This document shows, in pieces, positions 34,411 to 47,795 of a stretch of 64,000 bases of DNA (positions within the stretch are counted from its first letter, which is position 1; each line of letters begins with the position of its first letter). The DNA is taken from contig NZ_SMOK01000017.1 of NCBI RefSeq assembly GCF_004353925.1, positions 222,022 through 286,021 on the forward strand. The letters run 5' to 3'. The DNA comes from Pseudomonas sp. H9. Lineage in GTDB: Bacteria; Pseudomonadota; Gammaproteobacteria; Pseudomonadales; Pseudomonadaceae. The notes beneath the pieces were generated by a model. The model was not told the origin of the DNA, searched no databases, and saw only the letters and a program-made list of their open reading frames with translations. Both the position numbers and the translations under genes were made by a program.

Positions 34411-37400
34411 TCAACTTTCTCCCCAGGTACTTGTCAGGCCATGGAGGCCATGCAAAGGCACGGCCAACCAACTTGGGCGGTTTTCGGCTTCGTACAGAAT
34501 TTCATAGGCCGCCTTTTCCAGGCTGAACAGTTCCAGTGCCGCACGCTCGCCGTCGGCATGTTCCCAGGCATGGGGCATGGCCGCAGTGGCCAGCCCATAG
34601 GCCTCGACAAAGGCCTGTCGGGCCTGGTGCAGATAACGCCTGGCGACTCGCTGACGGGCCTGGCGGGCGTTGTCCGAGAGGTCGACACTGGAGGCACTGC
34701 GCAGCACCATCGCAGCAGCATAGTCGAAGGATCGCAGAACGCCGCTGACATCCTTGTAAGGGCTGTGTTTAGCCCGGCGCTGGTCCAGTGGTCTGGCCGG
34801 CTCACCTTCGAAGTCGATCAGGTAGGCATCGCCCTGCACCACCAGCACCTGCCCCAGGTGCAGGTCGCCGTGAACGCGCATCAACAACCCACCCTGCGCT
34901 TGTTCGCTCAACGTCTCGATATGGGCCAGCAGATCCTGGCGCTGCTGTTGCAGGTCGTCGACCAGGGACTGGCTGTCGCTGTCCAGCTTGCCATGGTGGG
35001 CCTGGAGCAGATCCAGGGCGTGGGTCAATTGGCTACCGATCTGCGTGGCCCATGCCTGACAGTCCTGTACGCTACTGGGCCGCGGCTGGAATGCGGGGTC
35101 GTGACTCGGCGCGGCCAGCAACAGGTGCATTTCCCCCAGACGCTGGCCCAGCATGGCGGCAAAGTCGGCCAGCTCGTGCAAGGCATCGGTATGGCCATCG
35201 CGCTGCGATTGGCCGGGCTCCAGTTCATCGCGAATGGCCCGTTCCAGGTTGTTCTGAGTCCAGTCCCAAGCATCGCCCTGATTGCTCAGGTAGCCTTGGG
35301 CAATCATCAGCAAATGGGGATTCTGCTGAGCATCCACCCGGTTCAACCAACCCAGCAGCGGTGAGATGTTGGTAAAGCCGGCAGCAGTGAGGTAGGCACT
35401 CATTTCCAGCTCCGGGTGAACCCCCGGGTTGACCCTACGAATCAGCTTGAGTACCACACTGCCCCCTACCACCACCGAACTGTTGGACTGTTCGGTGGAG
35501 AGATAGCGCACCGCAGCATCGTCGTTCAGATTCAGCGCGACCAGTTGCTCAGTGGCATGGAACTGCAACTCGCCTTCTGCGCACGGCAAACGTGTACCGT
35601 CCCGGCACGCCGCCAGCAAGGCATGGATAAAGCTGTCGAGAACGAAACCATCGGTGATCAGGCCAACCTGACGCCCGCGCCGGACCCGGGCCAAGGCCAA
35701 CTGCTGGGGCGGTGCGCTGGTGAGCTGGTCTTCGCCGATCAACCCGAACGGCAACTGGTAGCGGCTACTCAGGCCGGCGCTGGTCACTTCTATCTCACTG
35801 AGCAGCACCGGGCTGCTGGCGCTGCCGAAGCGCACGCCGTAGGCGATGTGAACGTGCTCAATGCCGGTGTCCTTGCCTGCGAACCAACGGCGCTTGGGCA
35901 AGTACTGCGGCAGGATGCTGTCTTGCAGAGTGGCCCGTGCAGGCGCTTCAAGCAGCTCTTCCATGCGTTTTTTCAACACCAGGGTGGTGAACTCCGGCAG
36001 GCTTTGCGCCGGTTCCACGTGCCAGCTGGGCATCTGGTCTTTGTCGGCCAGCAGGAACCAGTAAAACCCGTACGGCGCCAGGGTCAGCAGAAACGGTAGT
36101 TGACCAATCGGCGGGAAGGCGCTGCCACCGAGCATCTCTACCGGCACACAGCCGACGTAGGCCGACAGGTCGAGTTCAGCCGCTTGGGCTGCGCGCGATA
36201 CGTTGGCGACACAGAGGATGATTTCGCGTCTGCCGTCGGTATCGGTGTACTCACGCAGGTACGCCAGAATCCGCCGGTTGCTCGGCGAAAGCATGATCAG
36301 GCTGCCGCGACCGAAGGCCTTTTGCTGTTTGCGCACAGCCAGCAGGCGGCGATTCCAGTTCAACAGCGAGTGCGGGTCGTTGGCCTGGGTTTCAACGTTG
36401 ATGGCGGCGAAGCCGTACAGTGGGTCCATGATCGGCGGCAATACCAAGCGCGCAGGATCGGCCCGCGAAAAACCACCGTTGCGGTCGACCGACCACTGCA
36501 TCGGTGTGCGCACACCGTCGCGGTCACCCAGGTAGATGTTGTCACCCATGCCGATTTCATCGCCGTAATACAGCGTCGGCGTGCCGGGCATCGACAACAG
36601 CAGGCTGCTCAGCAATTCCACCCGCCGCCGGTCACGTTGCAGCAACGGCGCCAGGCGGCGCCGGATGCCCAAGTTGATGCGCGCCCGGCGATCTTCGGCA
36701 TAGTAGTTCCACAGGTAGTCGCGTTCGCGGTCGGTGACCATCTCCAGGGTCAGCTCATCATGGTTGCGCAGGAAGATCGCCCACTGGCAATTGCTCGGTA
36801 TGTCGGGGGTCTGGCGCAGGATATCGGTGATCGGAAAACGGTCTTCCTGGGCCACCGCCATGTACATGCGCGGCATCAACGGGAAGTGGAAGGCCATGTG
36901 GCACTCATCGCCCTGCCCTTCACCGAAGTACAGCTGGGTGTCTTCCGGCCACTGGTTGGCTTCGGCCAGCAGCATGCGGTCGGGGTAGTTGGCATCGATC
37001 TCGGCGCGTATCTGTTTGAGCACCTGATGGGTTTCTGGCAGGTTTTCGTTGTTGGTGCCGTCACGCTCGATCAGGTAAGGGATGGCGTCCAGGCGCAAGC
37101 CGTCAACGCCCAGATCAAGCCAGTAGCGCATCACATCGATGACCGCTTTGAGCACCTGCGGGTTGTCGAAGTTGAGATCCGGTTGATGCGAATAGAAACG
37201 GTGCCAGAAGTATTGGCCGGCTATCGGGTCCCAAGTCCAGTTGGACTTCTCGGTGTCGAGGAAGATGATCCGCGTGCCGTCGTACTTCTGATCACTGTCA
37301 GACCACACGTAGAAATCCCGGGCCTTGCTGCCGGGCTTGGCACGCCGGGCTTTCTGAAACCAAGGGTGCTGGTCGGAGGTATGGTTGATGACCAGCTCGG

Positions 37401-37722
37401 TAATCACCCGCAGGCCGCGTTTGTGGGCTTGGGCGATAAAGCGTTTTACGTCGCCCAAGGTGCCGTAGTCCGGGTGTACGGCTTTGTACTCGGCAATGTC
37501 GTAGCCATCATCACGCCGGGGTGACGGATAGAACGGCAGCAGCCACAGGGTGTTGACGCCCAGTGCGGCAATGTAATCGAGCTTGGCGATCAGGCCGGGA
37601 AAGTCGCCGATGCCGTCGTTGTTCGAATCGAAGAAGGATTTGACGTGTACCTGGTAAATGATCGCGTCTTTGTACCAAAGCGGGTCGTCGATAAAGGCTG
37701 CCGGGCGGCTTCGCTTGGCCAT
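34411..37722 (-). CDS. treS: Trehalose synthase/maltokinase fusion (TreS-Pep2)
   Basis: The 1103-residue bifunctional protein joins an N-terminal GH13 trehalose synthase (YKDAIIYQVHVKSFFDSNND, GLRLDAIPYLIERDG, MLLAEANQWPED, FLRNHDELTLEM) to a C-terminal maltokinase (about residue 590 onward: LPKRRWFAGKD, LLMRVHGDLHLGQVL, YLIDFEGEPARPL). The first half interconverts trehalose and maltose; the second makes maltose-1-phosphate for GlgE. The ATG at 37722 with AAGGAG six bases upstream is chosen over an upstream alternative in the same frame. It lies 13 bases after glgE. Confidence 0.96.
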   Translation of the reverse strand: MAKRSRPAAFIDDPLWYKDAIIYQVHVKSFFDSNNDGIGDFPGLIAKLDYIAALGVNTLWLLPFYPSPRRDDGYDIAEYKAVHPDYGTLGDVKRFIAQAHKRGLRVITELVINHTSDQHPWFQKARRAKPGSKARDFYVWSDSDQKYDGTRIIFLDTEKSNWTWDPIAGQYFWHRFYSHQPDLNFDNPQVLKAVIDVMRYWLDLGVDGLRLDAIPYLIERDGTNNENLPETHQVLKQIRAEIDANYPDRMLLAEANQWPEDTQLYFGEGQGDECHMAFHFPLMPRMYMAVAQEDRFPITDILRQTPDIPSNCQWAIFLRNHDELTLEMVTDRERDYLWNYYAEDRRARINLGIRRRLAPLLQRDRRRVELLSSLLLSMPGTPTLYYGDEIGMGDNIYLGDRDGVRTPMQWSVDRNGGFSRADPARLVLPPIMDPLYGFAAINVETQANDPHSLLNWNRRLLAVRKQQKAFGRGSLIMLSPSNRRILAYLREYTDTDGRREIILCVANVSRAAQAAELDLSAYVGCVPVEMLGGSAFPPIGQLPFLLTLAPYGFYWFLLADKDQMPSWHVEPAQSLPEFTTLVLKKRMEELLEAPARATLQDSILPQYLPKRRWFAGKDTGIEHVHIAYGVRFGSASSPVLLSEIEVTSAGLSSRYQLPFGLIGEDQLTSAPPQQLALARVRRGRQVGLITDGFVLDSFIHALLAACRDGTRLPCAEGELQFHATEQLVALNLNDDAAVRYLSTEQSNSSVVVGGSVVLKLIRRVNPGVHPELEMSAYLTAAGFTNISPLLGWLNRVDAQQNPHLLMIAQGYLSNQGDAWDWTQNNLERAIRDELEPGQSQRDGHTDALHELADFAAMLGQRLGEMHLLLAAPSHDPAFQPRPSSVQDCQAWATQIGSQLTHALDLLQAHHGKLDSDSQSLVDDLQQQRQDLLAHIETLSEQAQGGLLMRVHGDLHLGQVLVVQGDAYLIDFEGEPARPLDQRRAKHSPYKDVSGVLRSFDYAAAMVLRSASSVDLSDNARQARQRVARRYLHQARQAFVEAYGLATAAMPHAWEHADGERAALELFSLEKAAYEILYEAENRPSWLAVPLHGLHGLTSTWGES

Positions 37723-37735
37723 GGTCGACTCCTTT

Positions 37736-39760
<2,025 letters not shown>

Positions 39761-39903
39761 CGATCCTTGCTCCGTTACGAGAGGGCAGTAAGAGTTCAGA
39801 GCGAGTCAGCGGCGAGGGGTTCAAAAAAAATGAGCGATTGGCGCGGTGTGCAGTCCACATGCACGGAGTCCACTCATACAGATCCCCGTTGCGAGGTCAG
39901 GTT

Positions 39904-40071
39904 ATGAACATCCCTATTCCGGCAGAAACACCCGATCCGAATATAGACGACCCGACGCTGCCACCTGGCGTGCCAGAGGAAGATCCCGATGAACTGCCAA
40001 TCAAACCGACCGTGCCGCCTACCGTGGGCGACCCGCCGGCGGAGGATCCACCGATAAAGGCTGGGAGTTGA
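39904..40071 (+). CDS. Small proline/aspartate-rich acidic protein, unknown function
   Basis: The 55-residue ORF starts MNIPIPAETPDPNIDDP and is dominated by Pro, Asp and Glu (PPGVPEEDPDELPIKPTV), ending AEDPPIKAGS. GAGG lies seven bases before the ATG. It is divergent from glgE across 143 bases and is followed directly by a REP doublet. The composition suggests an extended, disordered peptide with no signal sequence. I recognise the style from small conserved pseudomonad proteins but cannot name a family. Confidence 0.6.
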   Translation: MNIPIPAETPDPNIDDPTLPPGVPEEDPDELPIKPTVPPTVGDPPAEDPPIKAGS

Positions 40072-40074
40072 AGG

Positions 40075-40142
40075 TAGGAGCGGGCTTGCCCCGCGATGCG
40101 ATGTGACTGATGGTCCGCTATCGCGGGGCAAGCCCGCTCCTA
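40075..40142. repeat. REP doublet between the small acidic ORF and the acyl-CoA synthetase
   Basis: Two REP sequences (GGAGCGGGCTTGCCCCGCGA and its inverse) are separated by about 27 bases. They lie between convergent genes and may act as a transcript-end structure. Confidence 0.9.
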
Positions 40143-40161
40143 CAACTCAGTGCCCCGCGAA

Positions 40162-41835
40162 TCAGCGGTTAGACAGCTCTTCGATGCTGATTTCGCGCAT
40201 ACGGAACTTCTGCACCTTGCCAGTCACCGTCATCGGAAACTCATCGACAAAACGGAAGTGACGTGGCGTTTTGAAGTGAGCAATGCGGCTTTTGCACCAC
40301 TGCTGCAGCTCGATCTCGCTGGCGCTGTGCCCAGGATGGAACTTGATCCAGGCGACAATCTCCTCACCGTAACGCTCATCTGGAATTCCGATGACCTGAA
40401 CATCAGCCACCGCCGGGTGAGTGAAGAAAAACTCTTCCAGCTCGCGGGGGTAAATGTTTTCACCACCGCGAATGATCATGTCTTTGTTACGCCCGGCGAT
40501 GCAGACGTACCCCGCCTCGTCCATGGTCGCCAGATCTCCAGTGTGCATCCAGCCCGCCGGGTCGATGGCCTCGTGGGTGGCATCGGGGTTGCCCCAGTAG
40601 CCGAGCATCACGCTGTATCCACGGGTGCACAGCTCACCGATCTGCCCACGGGGAACGACGCAGCCGTGTTCATCGACGATCTTGCTTTCCAGTTGCGGCT
40701 GGGTACGGCCGACGGTGGTCACACGCAGTTCCAGTTCGTCGTCCGGGCCGGTTTGCAGGGACACCGGGCTGGTTTCGGTCATGCCATAGGCGATCTGCAC
40801 CTCGCTCATGTGCATCTGGTCGATCACCCGGCGCATGACCTCGATCGGGCAAGTTGCCCCAGCCATGATCCCGGTACGCAGGCTGGTCAGGTTGAAGTCA
40901 CTGCGCTGCGGATGGTCGAGCATGGCAATGAACATGGTCGGTACGCCATACAGTGCCGTGGCCCGCTCTTCGGTGACCGTGCCCAACGTCAGCAAGGGGT
41001 CGAAAGCGTCGTTGGGGTAGATCATGGTGCTACCGTGGGTGACACAACCCAGGTTGCCCATGACCATGCCGAAGCAGTGGTACAAAGGTACTGGGATCAC
41101 CATGCGGTCCTGCTCGCTCAGGCCCAGGCTCTCGCCCACCATGTAACCGTTGTTGAGGATGTTGTAGTGGCTCAGGGTCGCGCCTTTGGGGAAGCCGGTG
41201 GTACCAGAGGTGTACTGGATGTTCACCGGCTGATCGAACTGCAGGCTGTCTTGGCGGGCCTGATAGTCGCTCAGCGAAGTCTGATCGGCCAGCCCCGTCA
41301 ATTGTGCCCAGGGCAGGAACCCCGCCGGTGGTGTGTCGTCGAGGCTGATCAGGCCACGAAGATCCGGCAGTCGCTCACCGCTGAGCTGCCCTGGCTGTTG
41401 CTCACCCAGCGAAGGCAGCAGCTCGGCCAGCATGGCGTGGTAATCGGAGGTTTTGAACGCCCCGGCGCAGATCAGCCACTGGCAACCGGATTGTTTGAGT
41501 ACGTATTCAAGCTCACTGGTGCGATACGCCGGGTTGATGTTGACCAGGATCACGCCGATCTTGGCAGTGGCGAACTGGGTAATGCACCACTGCGCGCAGT
41601 TTGGCGCCCAGATGCCCAGACGGTCGCCGGTCTTCAGGCCCAAGGCCATTAGCGCCCGGGCGTGACGATCTACACTGTCAGCCAACTGCTGCCAGGTGTA
41701 ACGTAGTTGCTGGTGACGCACCACCAGTGCCTCGCGTTCAGCGAAACGCGATACGGTGTTGTCAAACGCCTGGCCAATGGTCATGGCCAGCAAGGGCTTG
41801 TCTTGACGCCCTTGGGTATAGCTCGGTTGATTCAT
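40162..41835 (-). CDS. AMP-binding acyl-CoA synthetase, candidate liu regulon member
   Basis: The 557-residue adenylate-forming enzyme has the P-loop [20 protein letters not shown], the motif [21 protein letters not shown] and the C-terminal lysine motif [15 protein letters not shown]. It should activate a carboxylic acid to its CoA ester; neighbours suggest a branched-chain or medium-chain substrate. The ATG at 41835 (AAGGGA upstream) is preferred over an in-frame extension. It is divergent from liuA, with two identical LiuR-like sites between them, which suggests shared control. Confidence 0.9.
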   Translation of the reverse strand: MNQPSYTQGRQDKPLLAMTIGQAFDNTVSRFAEREALVVRHQQLRYTWQQLADSVDRHARALMALGLKTGDRLGIWAPNCAQWCITQFATAKIGVILVNINPAYRTSELEYVLKQSGCQWLICAGAFKTSDYHAMLAELLPSLGEQQPGQLSGERLPDLRGLISLDDTPPAGFLPWAQLTGLADQTSLSDYQARQDSLQFDQPVNIQYTSGTTGFPKGATLSHYNILNNGYMVGESLGLSEQDRMVIPVPLYHCFGMVMGNLGCVTHGSTMIYPNDAFDPLLTLGTVTEERATALYGVPTMFIAMLDHPQRSDFNLTSLRTGIMAGATCPIEVMRRVIDQMHMSEVQIAYGMTETSPVSLQTGPDDELELRVTTVGRTQPQLESKIVDEHGCVVPRGQIGELCTRGYSVMLGYWGNPDATHEAIDPAGWMHTGDLATMDEAGYVCIAGRNKDMIIRGGENIYPRELEEFFFTHPAVADVQVIGIPDERYGEEIVAWIKFHPGHSASEIELQQWCKSRIAHFKTPRHFRFVDEFPMTVTGKVQKFRMREISIEELSNR

Positions 41836-41896
41836 GGCGATCCCTTGTTGTGGTTGTTCTGGGAGCTGATTCAAGCGGGTCTTACTCTGGCGCATA

Positions 41897-41912
41897 TTTA
41901 CGTTAACGTAAA
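41897..41912. promoter_or_regulatory. LiuR-like (MerR-type) operator, site 1
   Basis: TTTACGTTAACGTAAA is a perfect 16-bp palindrome 62 bases upstream of the acyl-CoA synthetase start. The form TTnACGT-nn-ACGTnAA is what is described for LiuR, the MerR-family regulator of branched-chain amino-acid degradation. The match to LiuR is from memory. Confidence 0.75.
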
Positions 41913-41946
41913 GGTCATGATGCGATTGACAGTTATCAGCCTCAGG

Positions 41947-41962
41947 TTTACGTTAACGTAAA
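41947..41962. promoter_or_regulatory. LiuR-like (MerR-type) operator, site 2
   Basis: This is an exact second copy of the same 16-bp palindrome, centred 50 bp from the first (about five helical turns) and 104 bases upstream of liuA. One site probably serves each divergent promoter. Confidence 0.75.
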
Positions 41963-41972
41963 GGTGATAGCT

Positions 41973-42034
41973 GATCGCGGGGCAAGCCCGCTCCCACAGC
42001 GCGAAACCTGTAGGAGCGGGCTTGCCCCGCGATA
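41973..42034. repeat. REP doublet in the liuA leader
   Basis: The pair of REPs here is in tail-to-tail order (ATCGCGGGGCAAGCCCGCTC first, its inverse second), opposite to the other doublets. It ends 31 bases before the liuA start, so it would be transcribed in the 5' leader. Confidence 0.88.
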
Positions 42035-42065
42035 AATTCCAAGAACAAACACAAAAGGTGCCCGC

Positions 42066-43229
42066 ATGCATTATCCAACCCTGAACTTCGCCCTGGGCGA
42101 AACCATCGACATGCTTCGTGACCAGGTGCAGTCGTTTGTTGCTGCAGAGCTGGCACCGCGCGCTGCACAGATCGACCAGGACAACCTGTTCCCCGCCGAC
42201 ATGTGGCGCAAATTCGGCGACATGGGTTTGCTCGGTATCACCGTCAGCGAAGAATACGGCGGCACGGGCCTGGGCTACCTGGCCCACGTGGTGGCCATGG
42301 AAGAAATCAGCCGTGGTTCCGCTTCGGTTGCCCTCTCCTACGGCGCCCATTCCAACCTGTGCGTCAACCAGATCAACCGCAACGGCAATGCCGAACAGAA
42401 AGCCAAATACCTGCCTAAGTTGATCAGCGGCGAGCACATCGGCGCCCTGGCCATGAGCGAACCGAACGCCGGTTCCGACGTGGTCTCGATGAAGCTGCGT
42501 GCCGAAGAACGCGGTGACCATTTCGTCCTTAACGGCAGCAAAACCTGGATCACCAACGGCCCCGACGCCAACACCTATGTGATCTACGCCAAAACCGACC
42601 TGGACAAAGGCCCGCACGGTATCACCGCGTTCATCGTCGAACGTGACTGGAAAGGCTTCAGCCGCAGCAACAAGTTCGACAAACTGGGCATGCGCGGCTC
42701 CAACACCTGCGAGCTGTTCTTCGACAACGTCGAAGTGCCCAAGGAGAACATCCTCGGTGCGCTCAACGGCGGTGTGAAGGTGCTGATGAGCGGCCTGGAC
42801 TACGAGCGCGTAGTGCTCTCCGGCGGCCCGACCGGGATCATGCAGGCCTGTATGGATCTGGTGGTGCCTTATATTCACGACCGCAAGCAGTTCGGCCAGA
42901 GCATCGGTGAATTCCAGCTGATCCAGGGCAAGATCGCCGACATGTACACCCAGCTCAACGCCAGCCGTGCTTACCTGTACGCCGTGGCCCAGGCCTGTGA
43001 CCGTGCCGAAACCACCCGTAAAGATGCCGCCGGGGTGATCCTCTACACCGCTGAGCGCGCAACCCAGATGGCCCTGGAAGCCATCCAGATCCTCGGTGGC
43101 AACGGCTACATCAACGAATTCCCGGCTGGCCGCTTGCTGCGCGACGCCAAGCTCTACGAAATCGGTGCCGGCACCAGCGAAATCCGCCGGATGCTGATCG
43201 GCCGCGAACTGTTCAACGAAACTCGCTGA
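42066..43229 (+). CDS. liuA: Isovaleryl-CoA dehydrogenase
   Basis: This 387-residue flavin acyl-CoA dehydrogenase oxidises isovaleryl-CoA to 3-methylcrotonyl-CoA in leucine breakdown. The FAD/substrate segments [16 protein letters not shown] and [17 protein letters not shown] are present, as are the C-terminal [20 protein letters not shown] and [16 protein letters not shown] Glu at residue 247 ([13 protein letters not shown]) occupies the place of the catalytic base specific to isovaleryl-CoA dehydrogenases. It is the first gene of liuABCD. Confidence 0.96.
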   Translation: MHYPTLNFALGETIDMLRDQVQSFVAAELAPRAAQIDQDNLFPADMWRKFGDMGLLGITVSEEYGGTGLGYLAHVVAMEEISRGSASVALSYGAHSNLCVNQINRNGNAEQKAKYLPKLISGEHIGALAMSEPNAGSDVVSMKLRAEERGDHFVLNGSKTWITNGPDANTYVIYAKTDLDKGPHGITAFIVERDWKGFSRSNKFDKLGMRGSNTCELFFDNVEVPKENILGALNGGVKVLMSGLDYERVVLSGGPTGIMQACMDLVVPYIHDRKQFGQSIGEFQLIQGKIADMYTQLNASRAYLYAVAQACDRAETTRKDAAGVILYTAERATQMALEAIQILGGNGYINEFPAGRLLRDAKLYEIGAGTSEIRRMLIGRELFNETR

Positions 43230-43290
43230 GCGCGAGAGCGATAAGCGGCAAGCGATAAGCCACAAGCTGCCGATACGCCGACTTACTCTT

Positions 43291-43319
43291 GCAGCTTGAA
43301 GCATGCCGCTTGAAGCTGC
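43291..43319. repeat. Inverted repeat in the liuA-liuB gap
   Basis: GCAGCTT and AAGCTGC flank a 15-base centre containing GCATGC. The 103-base gap also contains degenerate AAGCGGCAAGC-type units. It resembles the short intergenic palindromes common in pseudomonads and could stabilise the upstream mRNA. Confidence 0.5.
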
Positions 43320-43332
43320 GCCAGGAGCCACG

Positions 43333-44937
<1,605 letters not shown>

Positions 44938-44939
44938 CC

Positions 44940-45758
44940 ATGAGCGACTTCACTACCCTTGAGCTGATCAAGGACCCCCGTGGTTTCGCCACCTTGTGGC
45001 TGAGCCGGGAAGCAAAAAACAACGCCTTCAATGCCCAGATGATCCGCGAGCTGATTCTGGCCATCGACCAGATCGGCGCTGACACCAGCCTGCGCTTCGT
45101 TCTGCTGCGCGGCCGCGGCCGGCACTTCAGCGCTGGCGCCGACCTGGCCTGGATGCAGCAATCTGCGGCACTGGACTACAGCAGCAACCTGGACGATGCC
45201 CGCGAGCTGGCCGAGCTGATGTACAACCTGGCCAAGCTCAAAGTGCCGACCCTGGCGGTGGTTCAGGGGGCAGCCTTCGGCGGCGCCCTGGGCCTTATCA
45301 GCTGCTGCGACATGGCCATTGGCAGCACCGACGCGCAGTTATGCCTGTCGGAAGTACGCATCGGCCTGGCCCCTGCGGTTATCAGCCCGTTCGTGGTACA
45401 GGCCATGGGCGAACGAGCAGCCCGTCGCTACGCCATCACTGCCGAGCGTTTCAGCGGCGAGCGCGCCCGCGAGCTGGGCCTGCTGGCCGAGGCGTACCCA
45501 GCCGCCGAGCTGGAACAAGCGGTCGAACAGTGGATCGACAACCTGCTACTCAACAGCCCACAAGCCATGCGTGCCAGTAAAGAACTGCTGCGCGAAGTCG
45601 GCCACGGTGAACTGACCCCGGCATTGCGCCGTTATTGCGAGAACGCCATTGCCCGTATCCGCGTCAGTCCCGAGGGCCAGGAAGGTTTGCGCGCTTTTCT
45701 GGAAAAACGCAGCCCGGCCTGGCAGGCCGAACCGTCGAACAAGGAGCCGCGCTCATGA
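44940..45758 (+). CDS. liuC: Methylglutaconyl-CoA hydratase (enoyl-CoA hydratase family)
   Basis: The 272-residue crotonase-fold protein has the oxyanion-hole segments GRHFSAGADLAWMQ and GAAFGGALGLISCCD, and the loop CLSEVRIGLAPAVISPFV. In the liu operon this enzyme hydrates 3-methylglutaconyl-CoA to HMG-CoA. A GTG at 44934 is an alternative start; ATG at 44940 gives the usual N-terminus MSDFTTLEL. Confidence 0.93.
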   Translation: MSDFTTLELIKDPRGFATLWLSREAKNNAFNAQMIRELILAIDQIGADTSLRFVLLRGRGRHFSAGADLAWMQQSAALDYSSNLDDARELAELMYNLAKLKVPTLAVVQGAAFGGALGLISCCDMAIGSTDAQLCLSEVRIGLAPAVISPFVVQAMGERAARRYAITAERFSGERARELGLLAEAYPAAELEQAVEQWIDNLLLNSPQAMRASKELLREVGHGELTPALRRYCENAIARIRVSPEGQEGLRAFLEKRSPAWQAEPSNKEPRS

Positions 45759-47710
45759 CCCACACCCCGTTGACCACCCTGCTGGTTGCCAACCGTGGCG
45801 AAATCGCCTGCCGCGTCATGCGCACCGCCAAATCCCTGGGCCTGACCACGGTTGCCGTACACAGCGCCATTGACCGTGATGCCCGACACAGCCGCGAAGC
45901 CGATATCCGCGTTGATCTGGGCGGCGCCAAGGCCGCTGAAAGCTATCTGGATATCGACAAGCTGCTGGCAGCGGCCAAGGCCAGCGGTGCCCAGGCGATT
46001 CACCCCGGCTACGGGTTCCTCTCCGAAAACGCAGGCTTTGCCCGCGCCATCGAAGAGGCCGGGTTGATTTTCCTCGGCCCACCGGCCAGCGCCATTGACG
46101 CCATGGGCAGCAAATCGGCAGCCAAGGCCTTGATGGAACAAGCCGGTGTACCGCTGGTGCCGGGTTATCACGGCGAAGCGCAAGACCTGGAAACCTTCCG
46201 CGCGGCAGCTGAACGGATCGGCTACCCGGTATTGCTCAAAGCCACCGCTGGCGGTGGCGGCAAGGGCATGAAGGTGGTTGAAAGCGAAAGCCAGCTGGCC
46301 GAAGCCCTGGCCTCCGCCCAGCGCGAAGCGCAGTCGTCGTTCGGCGATGCGCGGATGCTGGTGGAAAAATACGTACTCAAGCCACGCCACGTCGAAATCC
46401 AGGTGTTTGCCGACCAACACGGCAACTGCCTGTACCTCAACGAACGTGACTGCTCGATCCAGCGCCGTCACCAGAAAGTCGTCGAAGAGGCCCCTGCCCC
46501 AGGCCTGAGCATCGTCCAGCGCCAGGCCATGGGTGAAGCTGCGGTCAAGGCCGCCCAGGCCATTGGTTATGTCGGCGCGGGCACCGTGGAGTTTCTGCTC
46601 GATGCCCGCGGCGAGTTCTTCTTCATGGAGATGAACACCCGCCTGCAAGTTGAGCACCCGGTCACCGAAGCCATTACCGGGCTGGACCTGGTGGCCTGGC
46701 AGATTCGCGTGGCCTGTGGCGAACCGTTGCCGATCACCCAGGATCAGGTACCGCTCAACGGCCATGCCATTGAAGTACGTTTGTATGCCGAAGACCCGGC
46801 CAACGATTTTCTGCCTGCCACCGGCCACCTGACGCTGTACCGCGAGTCGGCAGCAGGGGAAGGCCGTCGGGTAGACAGCGGGGTCAGTGAGGGTGACAAC
46901 GTCTCGCCGTTCTACGACCCGATGCTGGGCAAGCTGATTGCCTGGGGAGAAACCCGTGAACAAGCGCGCCTGCGCTTGCTGGCCATGCTCGATGAATTCG
47001 CCATTGGCGGCGTGAAGACAAACATTGCTTTCCTGCGGCGCATCCTGGCGCACCCGGCGTTTGCCGAAGCTGAACTGGATACCGGCTTCATTCCACGTTA
47101 CCAGGCGCAACTGCTGCCACCTGCGCAGCCTTTGTCAGCGTTGTTCTGGCAAGCGGCCGGCGAGGCCTTTATCCAGAGCCAACCGAGCACACCACGCCTG
47201 GATGACCGCCACTCGCCGTGGGCCAGCAACAGCGGATTCCGGGCCGGGGTACCTGCACAGGTCAGCCTGCACCTGAACTGCAACGGTCAGAATCAGGCCT
47301 TGAGCCTGGTGCACGCCACGTCGTCGCCCTTCACACTGCAAGGCGAACACTTGCAGGTAGAAGCCGAAGGCATGCGCAAGCGGCACTTGGCGATCCGCCG
47401 CGACCATACCCTGTACTTGCAATGGGAAGGCGAACTGCACGCAGTCACGCCTTACGACCCGATTGCCGAAGCCGATGCCAGCCACAGCCACCAAGGCGGC
47501 CTCAGCGCCCCCATGAACGGCAGTATCGTGCGGGTGCTGGTGGAGGTCGGCCAACAGGTTGAGGCCGGTACACCGCTGGTGGTGCTCGAAGCCATGAAGA
47601 TGGAACACAGCATCCGTGCGCCACAGACCGGGACCGTCAAAGCGCTGTTTTGCCAGGAAGGTGAGATGGTCAGCGAAGGTGCTGTGCTGGTGGAACTGGA
47701 AGAGGAATAA
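45755..47710 (+). CDS. liuD: Methylcrotonyl-CoA carboxylase, biotin-carrying (alpha) subunit
   Basis: The 651-residue subunit holds the biotin carboxylase domain (LLVANRGEIACRVMRTAKS, LKATAGGGGKGMKVV, ERDCSIQRRHQKVVEEAP, FLEMNTRLQVEHPVTE-type segment FFFMEMNTRLQVEHPVTE) and a C-terminal biotinyl domain with the target lysine in VVLEAMKMEHSI. It works with LiuB. The ATG overlaps the liuC stop and has AAGGAG eight bases upstream. No liuE (HMG-CoA lyase) follows; the operon ends at a REP doublet. Confidence 0.96.
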   Translation: MTHTPLTTLLVANRGEIACRVMRTAKSLGLTTVAVHSAIDRDARHSREADIRVDLGGAKAAESYLDIDKLLAAAKASGAQAIHPGYGFLSENAGFARAIEEAGLIFLGPPASAIDAMGSKSAAKALMEQAGVPLVPGYHGEAQDLETFRAAAERIGYPVLLKATAGGGGKGMKVVESESQLAEALASAQREAQSSFGDARMLVEKYVLKPRHVEIQVFADQHGNCLYLNERDCSIQRRHQKVVEEAPAPGLSIVQRQAMGEAAVKAAQAIGYVGAGTVEFLLDARGEFFFMEMNTRLQVEHPVTEAITGLDLVAWQIRVACGEPLPITQDQVPLNGHAIEVRLYAEDPANDFLPATGHLTLYRESAAGEGRRVDSGVSEGDNVSPFYDPMLGKLIAWGETREQARLRLLAMLDEFAIGGVKTNIAFLRRILAHPAFAEAELDTGFIPRYQAQLLPPAQPLSALFWQAAGEAFIQSQPSTPRLDDRHSPWASNSGFRAGVPAQVSLHLNCNGQNQALSLVHATSSPFTLQGEHLQVEAEGMRKRHLAIRRDHTLYLQWEGELHAVTPYDPIAEADASHSHQGGLSAPMNGSIVRVLVEVGQQVEAGTPLVVLEAMKMEHSIRAPQTGTVKALFCQEGEMVSEGAVLVELEEE

Positions 47711-47721
47711 AACCCGGCGCC

Positions 47722-47794
47722 TGTAGGAGCGGGCTTGCCCCGCGATAGCGGTGTACCTGACACACCGCGTCGCGGGGCAAGCCCGCTCCTACAG
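47722..47794. repeat. REP doublet between liuD and the repressor gene
   Basis: Two inverted REP units around a GC-rich stem lie between convergent genes, ending at the repressor stop codon. Confidence 0.9.
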
Positions 47795-47795
47795 C

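Noticed and set aside
41898..43331. 477-codon minus-strand frame opposite liuA
   Set aside because: It is a shadow of liuA; its own start region would cover the liuB ribosome-binding site and it has no recognisable motif.
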